60,158 bases of DNA from Pseudomonas sp. Ant30-3 (GCF_000690905.1 NZ_JMCL01000011.1:1-60158), one strand, 5' to 3'; shown: positions 37,278-49,260, numbered from the stretch's first letter. Program-made: numbers and translations. Notes: generated by a model not told the origin, from the letters alone.

Positions 37278-38651
37278 TCAGAAAAAGCTCAAACCCACGT
37301 GGAACAACTTCTCCACATCACGAATATGCTTTTTATCCACAAGGAAAAGAATCACATGGTCACCCGCCGCGATCACCGTATTGTCGTGCGCAATGATCAC
37401 TTCTTCATCGCGGATGATTGCACCAATCGTGGTGCCCGGTGGCAGGCCGATGTTCTCGATGGCCTTGCCAATCACCTTGCTTGATTTTTCGTCACCATGG
37501 GCAATGGCCTCGATGGCTTCTGCCGCACCGCGACGCAACGAGTGCACACTGACGATGTCACCGCGCCGAACGTGTGCGAGCAACGTACCGATGGTCGCCA
37601 GTTGCGGACTGATGGCGATGTCGATGTCGCCGCCCTGAATCAGGTCGACATACGCCGGGTTGTTGATGATCGTCATCACCTTCTTCGCGCCCAGGCGCTT
37701 GGCCAGCAGCGACGACATGATGTTGGCTTCGTCGTCGTTGGTCAGCGCGAGGAAGATATCGGCGTCGGCAATATTCTCTTCCATCAGCAAATCACGGTCA
37801 GAAGCACTGCCCTGCAACACCACGGTGCTGTCAAGGGTGTCCGAGAGGTGACGGCAGCGTGCCGGGTTCATCTCGATGATCTTCACTTGGTAACGACTTT
37901 CGATGGCCTCGGCAAGACGCTCGCCAATCTGTCCACCGCCGGCGATGACGATGCGTTTATAGGTTTCGTCGAGGCGGCGCATTTCGCTCATCACTGCTCG
38001 GATGTTCGCTTTGGCGGCGATGAAGAACACTTCGTCGTCCGCTTCGATCACCGTATCGCCTTGGGGCAGAATCGGCCGGTCACGGCGGAAGATCGCGGCG
38101 ACGCGGGTTTCGACGTTCGGCATGTGCTCACGCAATTGACGCAACTGCTGACCCACCAGCGGTCCACCGTAATACGCCTTCACCGCCACCAGTTGCGCTT
38201 TGCCTTCGGCGAAATCGATCACTTGCAGCGCACCGGGGTGCTGAATCAGGCGCTTGATGTAATTGGTCACGACCTGTTCCGGGCTGATCAGCACATCGAC
38301 CGGTATCGCTTCGTTGTCGAACAGCTCGGAGCGCGTGAGGTACGCGGCTTCGCGAACCCGCGCGATCTTGGTCGGCGTGTGAAACAGGGTATGGGCGACC
38401 TGACACGCGACCATGTTGGTCTCGTCACTGTTGGTCACGGCCACGAGCATGTCGGCATCATCCGCGCCGGCCTGGCGCAGCACCGTCGGCAGTGAGCCGC
38501 GCCCCTGCACGGTGCGGATGTCGAGACGATCGCCGAGGTCGCGCAGGCGTTCGCCGTCCGTATCGACCACCGTGATGTCGTTGGCTTCGCTGGCCAAGTG
38601 TTCCGCCAGCGAACCGCCGACCTGCCCTGCGCCAAGGATGATGATTTTCAT
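37278..38651 (-). CDS. trkA: Trk system potassium transporter regulatory protein TrkA
   Basis: A 457-residue peripheral membrane protein with two RCK units, each with an NAD-binding Rossmann fold ([17 protein letters not shown] at about 3-19; [18 protein letters not shown] at about 233-250) and a following TrkA_C domain. It gates TrkH/TrkG K+ channels, which are not in this window. It starts 21 bases after the rsmB stop in the def-fmt-rsmB-trkA order common to proteobacteria. Confidence 0.97.
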   Translation of the reverse strand: MKIIILGAGQVGGSLAEHLASEANDITVVDTDGERLRDLGDRLDIRTVQGRGSLPTVLRQAGADDADMLVAVTNSDETNMVACQVAHTLFHTPTKIARVREAAYLTRSELFDNEAIPVDVLISPEQVVTNYIKRLIQHPGALQVIDFAEGKAQLVAVKAYYGGPLVGQQLRQLREHMPNVETRVAAIFRRDRPILPQGDTVIEADDEVFFIAAKANIRAVMSEMRRLDETYKRIVIAGGGQIGERLAEAIESRYQVKIIEMNPARCRHLSDTLDSTVVLQGSASDRDLLMEENIADADIFLALTNDDEANIMSSLLAKRLGAKKVMTIINNPAYVDLIQGGDIDIAISPQLATIGTLLAHVRRGDIVSVHSLRRGAAEAIEAIAHGDEKSSKVIGKAIENIGLPPGTTIGAIIRDEEVIIAHDNTVIAAGDHVILFLVDKKHIRDVEKLFHVGLSFF

Positions 38652-38672
38652 CCGTTCACTCCCTTAAACCGG

Positions 38673-39983
38673 TTAACCGCGCGCGGCGGCGATCTTGATC
38701 AGCTTGGCGTAATAAAACCCGTCATGGCCGCCTTCCTGGGCCAGCAACTGGCGCCCGTGCGGCTGCTTGATGCCGGCGGTCGTTGCGAGATCCAGGTCCC
38801 GGGCACCCGGGGTGCGAGCCAGGAAGGCTTCGATGACTTCGGTGTTTTCCGTCGGCAATGTGGAGCATGTTGCGTAGAGCAGGATGCCGCCGACTTCCAG
38901 TGTTATCCACAGCGCGTCGAGCAACTCACCTTGCAACACCGCCAGCGCGACGATGTCTTCGGGTTGGCGAGTCAGCTTGATGTCCGGGTGGCGGCGGATC
39001 ACGCCGGTCGCCGAACACGGCGCGTCGAGCAGGATGCGTTGGAATGGCTTGCCGTCCCACCAGGAGGCGGTGTCGCGACCGTCGGCGGCGATCAGTTCGG
39101 CGCTCAGGCGCAGCCGTGCAAGGTTTTCTCGCACGCGCACCAGACGCTTGGCCTCCAGGTCCACGGCGACGACGCCGGCCAGTGCAGGCTCGGCTTCCAG
39201 AATGTGACAGGTCTTGCCGCCCGGTGCGCAGCAAGCGTCCAGGACGCGCTGGCCCGGCGCGAGGTCGAGCAGATCGGCGGCCAGCTGCGCCGCTTCGTCC
39301 TGCACGCTGATCCAGCCTTCGGCGAAACCAGGGAGGCTGCGCACGTCGGCAGCGGCGTCGAGAATGATGCCGTCCGGACTGTAGACGCAAGGCGTGGCGG
39401 CAATGCCGGCGTCAGTCAGCAGGCCGAGATAGGCATCGCGACCGTGGTGTCGACGGTTGACTCGCAGAATCATCGGCGGATGCGCATTGTTCGCCGCACA
39501 AATGGCTTCCCACTGCTCAGGCCAGAACGCCTTGAGGGATTTTTGCAGCCAGCGCGGGTGGGCGGTGCGTACCACCGGGTCGTGTTCCAGTTCGGCGAGC
39601 AGTGTTTCGCTTTCACGCTGGGCGCGACGCAGCACGGCGTTGAGCAACGCTTTGGCCCACGGCTTTTTCAGCTTGTCGGCACAACCGACGGTTTCGCCGA
39701 TAGCGGCGTGCGCCGGCACGCGGGTGTAGAGCAACTGGTACAGGCCGACCAGCAGCAGCGCCTCGACATCGGCGTCCGCAGCCTTGAAGGGTTTCTGCAG
39801 CAACTTGGCCGCCAGCGCCGACAAACGCGGCTGCCAGCGGGCCGTGCCGAAGGCCAGATCCTGAGTGAAGCCGCGATCGCGGTCTTCAACCTTGTCCATT
39901 TGCGTGGGCAACGAACTGTTGAGGGAGGCTTTTCCGTTAAGTACAGCAGCCAGTGCCTTGGCGGCAGCCAGACGCGGGTTCAT
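38673..39983 (-). CDS. rsmB: 16S rRNA (cytosine967-C5)-methyltransferase
   Basis: A 436-residue enzyme with an N-terminal NusB-like domain (about 1-140) and a C-terminal SAM-dependent methyltransferase domain. The SAM motif is [16 protein letters not shown], and the two catalytic cysteines lie in [10 protein letters not shown] and LLYATCS. It overlaps the fmt stop by 4 bases. Confidence 0.97.
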   Translation of the reverse strand: MNPRLAAAKALAAVLNGKASLNSSLPTQMDKVEDRDRGFTQDLAFGTARWQPRLSALAAKLLQKPFKAADADVEALLLVGLYQLLYTRVPAHAAIGETVGCADKLKKPWAKALLNAVLRRAQRESETLLAELEHDPVVRTAHPRWLQKSLKAFWPEQWEAICAANNAHPPMILRVNRRHHGRDAYLGLLTDAGIAATPCVYSPDGIILDAAADVRSLPGFAEGWISVQDEAAQLAADLLDLAPGQRVLDACCAPGGKTCHILEAEPALAGVVAVDLEAKRLVRVRENLARLRLSAELIAADGRDTASWWDGKPFQRILLDAPCSATGVIRRHPDIKLTRQPEDIVALAVLQGELLDALWITLEVGGILLYATCSTLPTENTEVIEAFLARTPGARDLDLATTAGIKQPHGRQLLAQEGGHDGFYYAKLIKIAAARG

Positions 39984-40939
39984 CGAGCGTCCGCCGTTTG
40001 CCCAAGAACAGTGCCTACTGCGAATTTCTCACGACGGCTGTTGAACAGATCGCTGAAATTCAACGCCTTGCCACCGGGCAGTTGCACGCGCGTCAGGCAC
40101 AGCGCTTGCTCACCGCAGGCGACGATCAAGCCGTCCTTGCTGGCGCCGAGGATTTCACCCGGCGCGCCCTGCCCTTCAGCCAGGCTCGCGGCCAGCACTT
40201 TCAACGCTTCGCCGTTGAGCGTGCTGTGGGTGATCGGCCATGGGTTAAAGGCGCGGACCAGACGCTCCAGTTCAACTGCCGGGCGACTCCAGTCGATGCG
40301 CGCTTCGTCCTTGTTCAATTTATGTGCGTAGGTGGCGAGGCTGTCGTCCTGCACTTCGCCTGTCAGCGTCCCGGCGGCGAGGCCGGCGATGGCTTCAAGT
40401 ACTGCGGGCGCACCGATCTCGGCCAAACGGTCATGCAAACTGCCGCCGGTGTCTTCAGTGCTGATCGGCGAGGCCACTTTGAGCAGCATTGGCCCGGTGT
40501 CGAGGCCCAGTTCCATGCGCATCACGGTGACACCACTTTCAGCGTCACCCGCTTCGACCGCACGCTGGATCGGCGCTGCACCGCGCCAACGCGGCAACAA
40601 CGACGCGTGACTGTTGATGCAACCCAGGCGCGGAATATCCAGCACCACCTGCGGCAGGATCAGACCGTAGGCGACCACCACCAGCAAATCCGGCTTCAGC
40701 GCAGCCAGCTCCGCTTGCGCCTCTTCATTGCGCAGCGTGGGCGGTTGCATAACCGCAAGGTTGTTTTCCAGTGCGAGTTGTTTGACCGGGCTTGGCATCA
40801 GCTTTTGCCCACGGCCCGCCGGGCGGTCCGGCTGGGTGTAGACCGCGACGATCTCGTAAGGGCTGGCGAGCAGGGCCTTGAGGTGTTCGACGGCGAACTC
40901 CGGGGTGCCGGCGAAAACGATGCGCAGTGGCTCAGTCAT
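39980..40939 (-). CDS. fmt: Methionyl-tRNA formyltransferase
   Basis: A 319-residue enzyme that formylates initiator Met-tRNA from 10-formyl-tetrahydrofolate. The formyl-transfer signature [17 protein letters not shown] is intact with the catalytic Asn-His-Asp set (CINSHASLL and later [12 protein letters not shown]). The next gene upstream is def, which removes the formyl group, but a hairpin separates the two. Confidence 0.98.
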   Translation of the reverse strand: MTEPLRIVFAGTPEFAVEHLKALLASPYEIVAVYTQPDRPAGRGQKLMPSPVKQLALENNLAVMQPPTLRNEEAQAELAALKPDLLVVVAYGLILPQVVLDIPRLGCINSHASLLPRWRGAAPIQRAVEAGDAESGVTVMRMELGLDTGPMLLKVASPISTEDTGGSLHDRLAEIGAPAVLEAIAGLAAGTLTGEVQDDSLATYAHKLNKDEARIDWSRPAVELERLVRAFNPWPITHSTLNGEALKVLAASLAEGQGAPGEILGASKDGLIVACGEQALCLTRVQLPGGKALNFSDLFNSRREKFAVGTVLGQTADAR

Positions 40940-40973
40940 GGAAACTCTCTATTACAAAGCAGTCGCAAAAGAA

Positions 40974-40997
40974 AAAGGCTTGCCGCAGCAAGCCTTT
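40974..40997 (-). terminator. Terminator-like hairpin between def and fmt
   Basis: AAAGGCTTGC / GCAAGCCTTT is a perfect 10-bp inverted repeat with a 4-base loop. On the minus strand it is followed by TTCTTTTG. It starts 13 bases past the def stop, so only part of def transcription may continue into fmt. Confidence 0.75.
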
Positions 40998-41010
40998 GCA
41001 AAGGAGGGCA

Positions 41011-41517
41011 TCAAGCGTTCTGGCGGTGGAGCTTTTCCAGTTTTTTCTTGATTCGGTCGCGTTTGAGATTGGACAGGTAATCGACGAACAATTTGCCGTT
41101 GAGGTGATCGCATTCGTGCTGAATGCACACGGCGAGCAGGCCTTCGGCGATCATTTCATAGGGCTTGCCGTCGCGGTCCAGCGCCTTGATCCTGACTTTC
41201 TGCGGGCGGTCGACGTTTTCGTAGAAGCCCGGTACCGAGAGGCAGCCTTCCTGATATTGCTCCATCTCGTCGGTCAGTGTTTCGAACTCGGGGTTGATGA
41301 ACACCCGCGGCTCGCTGCGATCTTCGGAGAGGTCCATCACGACGATACGTTTGTGCACGTTGACCTGGGTCGCGGCGAGGCCGATGCCTGGCGCTTCATA
41401 CATTGTTTCAAACATATCATCGACCAACTGACGCACTTCGTCGTCCACTACGGCCACAGGTTTGGCGATAGTGCGCAGACGCGAGTCGGGAAATTCGAGG
41501 ATGTCTAAAATGGCCAT
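41011..41517 (-). CDS. def: Peptide deformylase
   Basis: A 168-residue metalloenzyme that removes the N-formyl group from nascent proteins. All three motifs are present: GIGLAATQ (44-51), EGCLSVP and QHECDHLNG, giving the Cys and two His metal ligands. I chose the ATG at 41515-41517 ([11 protein letters not shown]); a longer frame adds 65 non-family residues upstream. It is divergent from the LysM gene. Confidence 0.98.
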   Translation of the reverse strand: MAILDILEFPDSRLRTIAKPVAVVDDEVRQLVDDMFETMYEAPGIGLAATQVNVHKRIVVMDLSEDRSEPRVFINPEFETLTDEMEQYQEGCLSVPGFYENVDRPQKVRIKALDRDGKPYEMIAEGLLAVCIQHECDHLNGKLFVDYLSNLKRDRIKKKLEKLHRQNA

Positions 41518-41715
41518 AAGCGTATTTGCTGCACGTGTGAGGTAAAGTCGGGTGGATGGCCTGGCGGGTCCGAAGATGCCGGCTACCGTTGTGAAACGAA
41601 TCTCCCCCTTCCTTTCATGAAGCCTTTTCAGCAAAGTCTTCTCTGAAAAAGCCAGGAGCGAGCCACGAAGGCTCTGGCGTTTCACGCGAACGCACATAAT
41701 AAAGGGATTCACCGC

Positions 41716-42741
41716 ATGAGGAAATCACTACTCGCCCTGCTCCTTCTGGCTTCGGCCGGTTTTGCGCATGGGCAAGTGCAGCTCAGGGAAGGTTTTCCAC
41801 AGCAATACACGGTGGTTACCGGCGACACACTCTGGGACATATCGGGAAAATTCCTCCGTGAGCCGTGGAAATGGCCGGAGCTGTGGCAGGTCAATCCACA
41901 GATCGAAACCCCCAATCTGATCTACCCTGGCGACTTGCTGACGCTGGTCTATGTCAATGGTCAGCCCCGTCTGACGCTGGGTCGCGGGGCTTCCAGGGGT
42001 ACGATCAAGCTTTCGCCGAGGGTGCGTAGTTCGCCGGTGGCCGATGCCATCCCGAGCATCCCGCTGAAGTCGATCAACAGCTTCCTGCTGAGCAACCGCA
42101 TCGTCGACAAGGTCGAAGATTTCGATCAGGCGCCGTACATCGTCGCGGGCGATGCCGAACGTGTGCTAAGCGGTACCGGTGATCGAATTTTTGCGCGCGG
42201 TCAATTCGATCCGGCTCAACCGGTCTATGGCATCTTCCGCCAGGGCAAGGTTTACACCGACCCGCAGACCAAGGAATTCCTCGGCATCAACGCTGACGAC
42301 ATCGGCGGCGGTGAAATCGTCGCTACCGAAGGTGACGTCGCGACCTTGGCACTGCAGCGCACCACACAGGAAGTACGGCTTGGCGACCGCTTGTTCAGCA
42401 GTGAAGAACGCTCGATCAATTCGACCTTCATGCCCAGCGCGCCCAAGACTGAGATCGACGGCCTGATCATTGACGTGCCGCGCGGCGTGACGCAGATCGG
42501 GGCGCTGGACGTGGTCACGCTGAACAAAGGGCAGCGCGACGGGCTCGCCGAAGGCAATGTGCTGGTGGTGATGAAAACCGGCGAAACCGTTCGAGACCGC
42601 ATCACCGGTCAACCGGTGAAGATTCCCGATGAGCGCGCCGGTCTGCTGATGGTTTTTCGCACCTACGACAAGCTCAGTTACGGTTTGATATTGAACGCTT
42701 CACGCTCGTTGGCAGTGCTGGACAAGGTGCGAAATCCTTAG
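41716..42741 (+). CDS. Secreted LysM-domain peptidoglycan-binding protein
   Basis: A 341-residue protein. The signal peptide is at about 1-20 ([19 protein letters not shown]). One LysM domain follows at about 28-77 ([32 protein letters not shown]... [11 protein letters not shown]). The remaining 260 residues form an uncharacterised conserved region found with this LysM type. It lies in the common def-lysM-dprA-tsaC neighbourhood and is expected in the periplasm. An exact DnaA box is 25 bases beyond its stop. Confidence 0.88.
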   Translation: MRKSLLALLLLASAGFAHGQVQLREGFPQQYTVVTGDTLWDISGKFLREPWKWPELWQVNPQIETPNLIYPGDLLTLVYVNGQPRLTLGRGASRGTIKLSPRVRSSPVADAIPSIPLKSINSFLLSNRIVDKVEDFDQAPYIVAGDAERVLSGTGDRIFARGQFDPAQPVYGIFRQGKVYTDPQTKEFLGINADDIGGGEIVATEGDVATLALQRTTQEVRLGDRLFSSEERSINSTFMPSAPKTEIDGLIIDVPRGVTQIGALDVVTLNKGQRDGLAEGNVLVVMKTGETVRDRITGQPVKIPDERAGLLMVFRTYDKLSYGLILNASRSLAVLDKVRNP

Positions 42742-42820
42742 CCAGCTTCACAAGTTACCAACAGAGTTATCCACAGCTTGTTCCCGTTGGAACGGGGCTT
42801 TTAATGATCAAGGATGATCC

Positions 42821-43921
42821 ATGTCGCTGACTGCTTTTGCACCGGTCTCCCCTGCGGAGCTGGAAGCCCGTTTACGTCTGCATCGTTTGCCGGAACTGGG
42901 TCCGGCGCGTTTCAAGAAACTGCTGGAAGCCTTCGGCTCAGCGTCCAGCGCCATCGCTGCACCTGCCAGCGCCTGGCGTGCTTTGGGCTTGCCCCTGGCG
43001 TGTTCAGAGGCCAGGCGATCAAGTGAAGTCCGCGACGGTGCCAGTCACGCTTTGGCCTGGCTAGAGCGTCCCGACCAGCATTTACTGATGTGGGACCAGC
43101 CGGACTACCCCGCGTTGCTGGCGGAAACAAGCGACGCGCCGCCGCTGGTATTCGTAGCCGGTGACCCCGGAATTCTGGAAAAACCACAACTGGCAATGGT
43201 AGGCAGCCGCAGTGCCTCGCGTCCCGGCATGGACACGGCGGCGGCTTTTTCGCGCAGCCTTGCCAGCGCCGGTTTTGTCATTACCAGCGGCCTCGCGCTG
43301 GGGATCGATGCCGCCGCGCACCAGGCTGCTCTGGACGTTGGCGGGCAAACGGTAGGGGTACTTGGCACGGGACTTGAAAAGTTTTATCCACAGCGCAATC
43401 GGCGCTTGGCGGACGCGATGATCGCGTCCGGTAGTGCAGTGCTTTCCGAGTTCCCTCTGGACGCCGGGCCGAGCGCCAGCAACTTTCCCCGGCGCAACCG
43501 CATCATCAGCGGTTTGTCCCTGGGTGTACTGGTGGTCGAGGCCAGTGTGGCCAGCGGCTCGTTGATCACGGCGAGGCTGGCGGCGGAACAGGGTCGTGAG
43601 GTGTATGCGATTCCGGGATCGATCCATCATCCCGGTGCTCGCGGGTGTCACCAGTTGATTCGCGACGGTGCGGTGCTGGTCGAAACCATCGAGCATATCC
43701 TCGAGGCCTTGCGCGGCTGGCAGCAGTTGCCGCTGTGCCTTGACGCGCCGACAGTCAGCCATCCTTTGCTTGAGCTGTTGCATGCCGCACCCCATACGAG
43801 TCAGGCGTTGGCAGACAGCAGCAGTTGGTCGTTGCCAAAAGTGTTGGCGGCGTTGACCGAGCTGGAGATGGATGGCCGCGCCGTCTGTGAAAACGGGCGC
43901 TGGTTTGCGCGGGTGAGCTAG
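42821..43921 (+). CDS. dprA: DNA-processing protein DprA
   Basis: A 366-residue protein that protects incoming single-stranded DNA and loads RecA in transformation. The Rossmann-like core includes VGSRSASRPGMDTAAAFSRSLASAGFVITSGLALGIDAAAHQAAL, with FPRRNRIISGLS further on. The C-terminal winged-helix-like DprA domain (about 300-366) is present. An exact DnaA box (43384) lies in the coding sequence. The gene is present and intact, although fluorescent pseudomonads are usually not regarded as readily transformable. Confidence 0.95.
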   Translation: MSLTAFAPVSPAELEARLRLHRLPELGPARFKKLLEAFGSASSAIAAPASAWRALGLPLACSEARRSSEVRDGASHALAWLERPDQHLLMWDQPDYPALLAETSDAPPLVFVAGDPGILEKPQLAMVGSRSASRPGMDTAAAFSRSLASAGFVITSGLALGIDAAAHQAALDVGGQTVGVLGTGLEKFYPQRNRRLADAMIASGSAVLSEFPLDAGPSASNFPRRNRIISGLSLGVLVVEASVASGSLITARLAAEQGREVYAIPGSIHHPGARGCHQLIRDGAVLVETIEHILEALRGWQQLPLCLDAPTVSHPLLELLHAAPHTSQALADSSSWSLPKVLAALTELEMDGRAVCENGRWFARVS

Positions 43922-43975
43922 GTTTTACGAGGAAGATCGGTAAACTGCGCAAAGCCTAATTCCGGAGAGTTTTTC

Positions 43976-44533
43976 ATGGTCAACAGTTGGCGTGTGCAAC
44001 AAGCCGCGCAAGCCATTCGCGCAGGGGCGGTGATTGCCTATCCAACCGAAGCGGTGTGGGGCCTGGGTTGCGACCCATGGGATGAAGAAGCGGTGGAACG
44101 TCTGTTGCTGATCAAGGGCCGGGCCGTGGATAAAGGCCTGATTCTGGTGGCCGACAACATTCGCCAGTTCGACTTCCTGTTCGACGACTTCCCTGAGTTG
44201 TGGATGGACCGCATGGCCAGCACTTGGCCGGGGCCGAATACCTGGCTGGTGCCGCATCAGAATATGCTGCCGCAGTGGATCACCGGGGTGCATGAAACGG
44301 TGGCGTTACGGGTCAGCGATCATCCGTTGGTGCGGGATTTGTGCGCGGTGGTTGGGCCGTTGGTGTCGACCTCGGCAAATCCACAAGGCCGGCCGGCGGC
44401 GCGCACGCGAATTCGCGTGGAGCAGTATTTCCGTGGGCAGATCGATTTGGTGCTCGGCGGCAATCTGGGCGGTCGCAAGAACCCGAGTGTGATCCGCGAT
44501 CTGGCGACAGGGAACGTTATTCGCCCGGATTGA
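43976..44533 (+). CDS. tsaC: L-threonylcarbamoyladenylate synthase TsaC
   Basis: A 185-residue Sua5/YciO/YrdC-domain enzyme making threonylcarbamoyl-AMP for the t6A37 tRNA modification. The typical N-terminal stretch [22 protein letters not shown] and the [11 protein letters not shown] motif are visible. It follows dprA by 54 bases and lies upstream of a REP pair. Confidence 0.95.
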   Translation: MVNSWRVQQAAQAIRAGAVIAYPTEAVWGLGCDPWDEEAVERLLLIKGRAVDKGLILVADNIRQFDFLFDDFPELWMDRMASTWPGPNTWLVPHQNMLPQWITGVHETVALRVSDHPLVRDLCAVVGPLVSTSANPQGRPAARTRIRVEQYFRGQIDLVLGGNLGGRKNPSVIRDLATGNVIRPD

Positions 44534-44542
44534 GACCGAGGT

Positions 44543-44648
44543 GGCCCCATTCGCGAGCAAGCCCGCTCCCACAGTAGATCTTCTGTGAGCACAGATTCTG
44601 TGTTCAACAATAATCGAGGGTGGGAGCGGGCTTGCTCGCGAAGAGGCC
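44543..44648. repeat. REP pair (BIME) between convergent tsaC and qor
   Basis: A left unit (about 44543-44571, containing GCGAGCAAGCCCGCTCCCA) and an inverted right unit (44621-44648, TGGGAGCGGGCTTGCTCGCG) enclose 49 bases that themselves hold a small inverted repeat (TCTGTGAGCACAGA). The placement between convergent 3' ends is typical. Confidence 0.85.
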
Positions 44649-44667
44649 CTTGTAGACACTCCAAATC

Positions 44668-45645
44668 TCAAGGCAACAAGATGGTCGAGCCCGTCGTGCG
44701 CCGCGCCGACAACTCGGTCTGCGCCTTCGCCGCTTCCGCCAGTGAGTATCGCTGGCTGATATCCACCTTCAACTTGCCGCTGCTGATCATCTCGAACAGC
44801 TCATCGGCCATGCGCTGCAAATTCTCGGCATTGTTGGCGTAAGTCGCCAAGGTCGGCCGAGTGACGTACAGCGAGCCTTTCGCTGCCAGAATCCCCAGGT
44901 TCACACCGTCAACGGCGCCAGACGCATTGCCGAAACTCACCAGCAGACCACGCGGTGCAACACTGTCGAGCGACGTCAGCCAGGTGTCTTTGCCGACGCC
45001 GTCGTACACCACCGGCACTTTCTTGCCGTCAGTCAATTCCAGCACGCGTTGTGCAACGTTTTCATGGCTGTAATCAATGGTCGCCCAGGCACCGTTGGCT
45101 TTGGCCAGTGCAGCTTTTTCCGCCGAGCTGACCGTACCGATCAGGTTTACCCCCAAGGCTTTGGCCCATTGGCACGCCAGCGAACCGACACCCCCAGCGG
45201 CGGCGTGGAACAGAACCGTTTCGCCACCCTTGAGTTCATAAGTCTGACGCAGCAGGTACTGCACGGTCAGGCCCTTGAGCATCACCCCGGCGGCCTGCTC
45301 GAAGCTGATCGCGTCTGGCAGGTGCACCAGATTGGCTTCCGGCAGAACGTGAACATCGCTGTAGGCGCCCAACGGACCGCTCCCATAAGCGACGCGATCA
45401 CCGGCCTTGAAGCGGGTCACTTCGCTGCCCACTGCGTCCACCACGCCCGCGCCTTCCGCGCCCAGTCCCGACGGCAGCGCCGGCGGCGGATAGAGACCGC
45501 TGCGGTAATACGTGTCGATGAAGTTCAGGCCAACGGCCTTGTTACTCACGCGGACCTGCTGCGGGCCGGGCTCGGCGGGTTGGTAATCGACATACTCGAG
45601 CACTTCGGGGCCGCCGTGTGCGCGGAACTGGATACGCTTTGCCAT
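44668..45645 (-). CDS. qor: NADPH:quinone oxidoreductase
   Basis: A 325-residue zinc-free medium-chain dehydrogenase. The N-terminal GroES-like domain is followed by the Rossmann segment ETVLFHAAAGGVGSLACQWAKALG. No zinc-binding cysteines are seen, as expected for quinone reductases. I chose the ATG that gives MAKRIQFRAHGG. It is divergent from hemF with a 154-base gap containing an Anr-like site, as in the qor-hemF order of other pseudomonads. Confidence 0.94.
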   Translation of the reverse strand: MAKRIQFRAHGGPEVLEYVDYQPAEPGPQQVRVSNKAVGLNFIDTYYRSGLYPPPALPSGLGAEGAGVVDAVGSEVTRFKAGDRVAYGSGPLGAYSDVHVLPEANLVHLPDAISFEQAAGVMLKGLTVQYLLRQTYELKGGETVLFHAAAGGVGSLACQWAKALGVNLIGTVSSAEKAALAKANGAWATIDYSHENVAQRVLELTDGKKVPVVYDGVGKDTWLTSLDSVAPRGLLVSFGNASGAVDGVNLGILAAKGSLYVTRPTLATYANNAENLQRMADELFEMISSGKLKVDISQRYSLAEAAKAQTELSARRTTGSTILLP

Positions 45646-45695
45646 CAACACTCTCCCTGGGTGGTTTTGCGAAGTGCTCTATCGGACTCCTAAGC

Positions 45696-45709
45696 TTGAT
45701 CTTCGTCAA
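45696..45709. promoter_or_regulatory. Anr/FNR-like box upstream of hemF
   Basis: TTGATCTTCGTCAA matches the TTGAT-N4-ATCAA consensus with one mismatch. It lies 91 bases before the hemF start, in the divergent qor-hemF gap. Anr/Dnr control of hemF is known in P. aeruginosa from recalled literature. Confidence 0.6.
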
Positions 45710-45718
45710 CTGCGGTGA

Positions 45719-46714
<996 letters not shown>

Positions 46715-46727
46715 ACGAGGAATACCG

Positions 46728-47549
46728 ATGGACCGTTACGTTGTTTTCGGCAACCCGATTGGCCACAGCAAGTCGCCATTGATCCACCGTTTGTTCGCCG
46801 AGCAAACCGGGGAGAAACTGGATTACACCACCTCCCTGGCGCCTCTCGATGACTTTTCCGACTTCGCTTTGGCATTTTTCCGCGAAGGTCGTGGCGCAAA
46901 CGTGACGGTGCCGTTCAAGGAACAGGCATATCGTCTGGCGCACAGCCTGACCGCTCGGGCGCAACGCGCCGGCGCAGTGAACACCCTGAGCAAACTCGCT
47001 GATGGCTCATTGCTGGGTGACAACACCGACGGCGCCGGACTGGTGCGCGACCTTACGGTCAACGCCGGTTTCAGCCTAACCGGCAAACGCATTCTGCTGC
47101 TGGGTGCCGGTGGCGCAGTGCGTGGTGCGCTGGAATCTTTACTGGCCGAGCGCCCTGCCTCGGTAATCATCGCTAATCGCACGGTAGAAAAAGCCGAGTT
47201 GCTGGCCGAGTTGTTCGCCGACCTTGGGCCGGTGTCGGCCAGCGGTTTCGATTGGTTGCAGGAGCCGGTCGACCTGATCATCAACGCAACCTCTGCCAGC
47301 CTGACCGGTGACGTGCCGCCGATAGCCAGCAGCCTGATCCAGGCAGGTGAGACGGTGTGCTACGACATGATGTACGGCAAAGAGCCGACTTCGTTCTGCC
47401 GTTGGGCGGCACAGCATGGCGCCGCCGTGGCGATGGATGGCTTGGGGATGCTCGCTGAGCAAGCGGCAGAAGCCTTCTTCCTGTGGCGCGGTGTGCGCCC
47501 GGACACGGCGCCGGTGCTGGCCGAACTGCGCCGCCAGCTCGCCGCATAA
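46728..47549 (+). CDS. aroE: Shikimate dehydrogenase
   Basis: A 273-residue NADP-dependent enzyme of aromatic amino acid biosynthesis. The shikimate-binding motif [15 protein letters not shown] near the N-terminus, the NTDGAG segment, and the nucleotide-binding [17 protein letters not shown] with NRTVEKA are intact. The hemF-aroE order is common in pseudomonads. Confidence 0.97.
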   Translation: MDRYVVFGNPIGHSKSPLIHRLFAEQTGEKLDYTTSLAPLDDFSDFALAFFREGRGANVTVPFKEQAYRLAHSLTARAQRAGAVNTLSKLADGSLLGDNTDGAGLVRDLTVNAGFSLTGKRILLLGAGGAVRGALESLLAERPASVIIANRTVEKAELLAELFADLGPVSASGFDWLQEPVDLIINATSASLTGDVPPIASSLIQAGETVCYDMMYGKEPTSFCRWAAQHGAAVAMDGLGMLAEQAAEAFFLWRGVRPDTAPVLAELRRQLAA

Positions 47550-47553
47550 ATCC

Positions 47554-47682
47554 TGTAGGAGCCGGCTTGCTGGCGATAAGAACTGCATGAGTTCCGTAGG
47601 AGCCGGCTTGCTGGCGATGAAAACGCCGCGGTGATTCAGACAGACCGAGTTGGCGCTGATCGCCGGCAAGCCGGCTCCTACA
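47554..47682. repeat. REP triplet between convergent aroE and sulP
   Basis: Two direct copies (47554-47577 and 47595-47618, core GTAGGAGCCGGCTTGCTGGC) and one inverted copy (47659-47682) fill the 142-base gap. The unusual two-plus-one arrangement suggests local duplication of one unit. Confidence 0.9.
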
Positions 47683-47691
47683 AAGTCGCTC

Positions 47692-49260
47692 TCAATCCTC
47701 AAACCGGATCGGGCATTTCTCCGCGCCTTCCAGCTTTCTTAATTCCTCGATTACCGGCGGCCGCGCGCCGCGCAAGGTCAGGCTGCGACCCTGCTTGCGC
47801 AATCGCCGTGCTTCCTGATGCAGCATTTCCACACCCGAATAATCGATGAAGTTGATCTGCTGCGCCTCGATCACCACGCGCTCGGCGTGCATCCGTTGCA
47901 GGCGCACCTGCAGATAATGGCTGGCGCCGAAGAAGATCGAGCCGCCGACGCGCAGGACATCTTCATCACCATTGCGCCAATGCTGTACCCGGGGTTGCGA
48001 GGTGCGTTTCAGATAGAAAAACAACGACGCCAGCACACCCGCGTAGATCGCTGTCTGCAATTCCAGCAGCAGCGTGGCTATACAGGTCAGTGCCATGACC
48101 ACGAATTCGGCGCGACTGACCCGCCATAAGGCGCGGATGCCGCGATGATCAATCAATCCCCAAGCGATCAACAGAATGCTGCCCGCCATGGCCGGGATCG
48201 CAATGTGCGCGATCAGCTTCGCCCCGAATATCGCAAACAGGGCGACCCACAACGCGGAAAAAACCCCGGCCAACGGCGAACAGGCCCCTGCTTCGTAGCT
48301 CAGCCCCGAACGCGTGAAGGAGCCGGCGGACAATGAGCCGGAAAAAAATGCGCCGACGATGTTCGATAAACCCTGCGCGCGGACTTCCTGATTCGCATCG
48401 AGCATCTGTTGCGAACGAGCGGACAGCGAGCGGGCAATCGACAGACTGGTCACCAGCCCGAGCATGCCGACGGCCACGGCACTGGGCAGCAGGCGCAGGA
48501 TCAGGTCAAGGTCCAGCGGCAGCGGACTGAACGGCGGCAGGCGCCCGACAAAGGCGCTGACCAGGTGCACATGGCCGAACATCGAAGGCCACAGCCACAC
48601 CAACAGCCCGCTTAAAACCAACGTTATCAACAAGGTCGGCCAGCGAGGCAGCAGCATTTTCAACGTCATGCCAACCACCACCGTTGCCACGCCCAGTAGC
48701 AGCGAGGGCTGGTCTGCTTCACCGAGGTGATGAAAGAGCATCATGAAACTGTCCAGCGCGGTGGCCTGGTTCGGCACGTCCAGCCCCAGCAGATTCGGCA
48801 TTTGCCCGATAGCTATCACCACGGCCGCCCCGAGGGTGAAGCCCAGCACCACCGAATGTGAGACGAAATTCACCAGAGCGCCGAAACGCAACAGGCCGAG
48901 TAGCCACTGGAAAATGCCCGCCAGGAGGGTCAGCAGCAGTATCAAGGTGACGTAGTCCTGCGAGGCGGGCACGGCCAACGGGCTGACGCTGGCGTACAGG
49001 ACAATCGAAATGGCTGCCGTCGGACCGCAAATCAGATGCCACGAAGAGCCCCAAAGGCAGGCGATCAATACCGGAACAATCGCTGCGTACAGGCCGTATT
49101 CCGGTGGAAGACCGGCAATCAGGGCGTAGGCAATGGATTGCGGTAACGCGAGGATCGCGCCGCTAAGGCCGACGATCAGGTCTCGACCGACACTGGCGCG
49201 AGTCTGCCGTGGCATCCACCTGAGGAATGGAAACAGTGAATGGCGGCTGGGTAAGGCCAT
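47692..49260 (-). CDS. SulP-family anion transporter with STAS domain
   Basis: A 522-residue membrane protein. About 11-12 hydrophobic segments (about 28-395) include the SulP pattern DLIVGLSGAILALPQSIAYALIAGLPPEYGLYAAIVP, and a C-terminal STAS domain (about 425-522) contains the conserved NFIDYSGVEML loop. SulP proteins move sulfate, bicarbonate or other anions. Here, next to choX-betC, it could take up choline-O-sulfate or handle the sulfate released from it; this is inference. Confidence 0.88.
   Translation of the reverse strand: MALPSRHSLFPFLRWMPRQTRASVGRDLIVGLSGAILALPQSIAYALIAGLPPEYGLYAAIVPVLIACLWGSSWHLICGPTAAISIVLYASVSPLAVPASQDYVTLILLLTLLAGIFQWLLGLLRFGALVNFVSHSVVLGFTLGAAVVIAIGQMPNLLGLDVPNQATALDSFMMLFHHLGEADQPSLLLGVATVVVGMTLKMLLPRWPTLLITLVLSGLLVWLWPSMFGHVHLVSAFVGRLPPFSPLPLDLDLILRLLPSAVAVGMLGLVTSLSIARSLSARSQQMLDANQEVRAQGLSNIVGAFFSGSLSAGSFTRSGLSYEAGACSPLAGVFSALWVALFAIFGAKLIAHIAIPAMAGSILLIAWGLIDHRGIRALWRVSRAEFVVMALTCIATLLLELQTAIYAGVLASLFFYLKRTSQPRVQHWRNGDEDVLRVGGSIFFGASHYLQVRLQRMHAERVVIEAQQINFIDYSGVEMLHQEARRLRKQGRSLTLRGARPPVIEELRKLEGAEKCPIRFED

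Noticed and set aside
37291..37306. Possible third parS site (CCCACGTGGAACA) at the trkA 3' end
   Set aside because: Only one half matches; about 12 of 16 bases agree, below what I would call a site.
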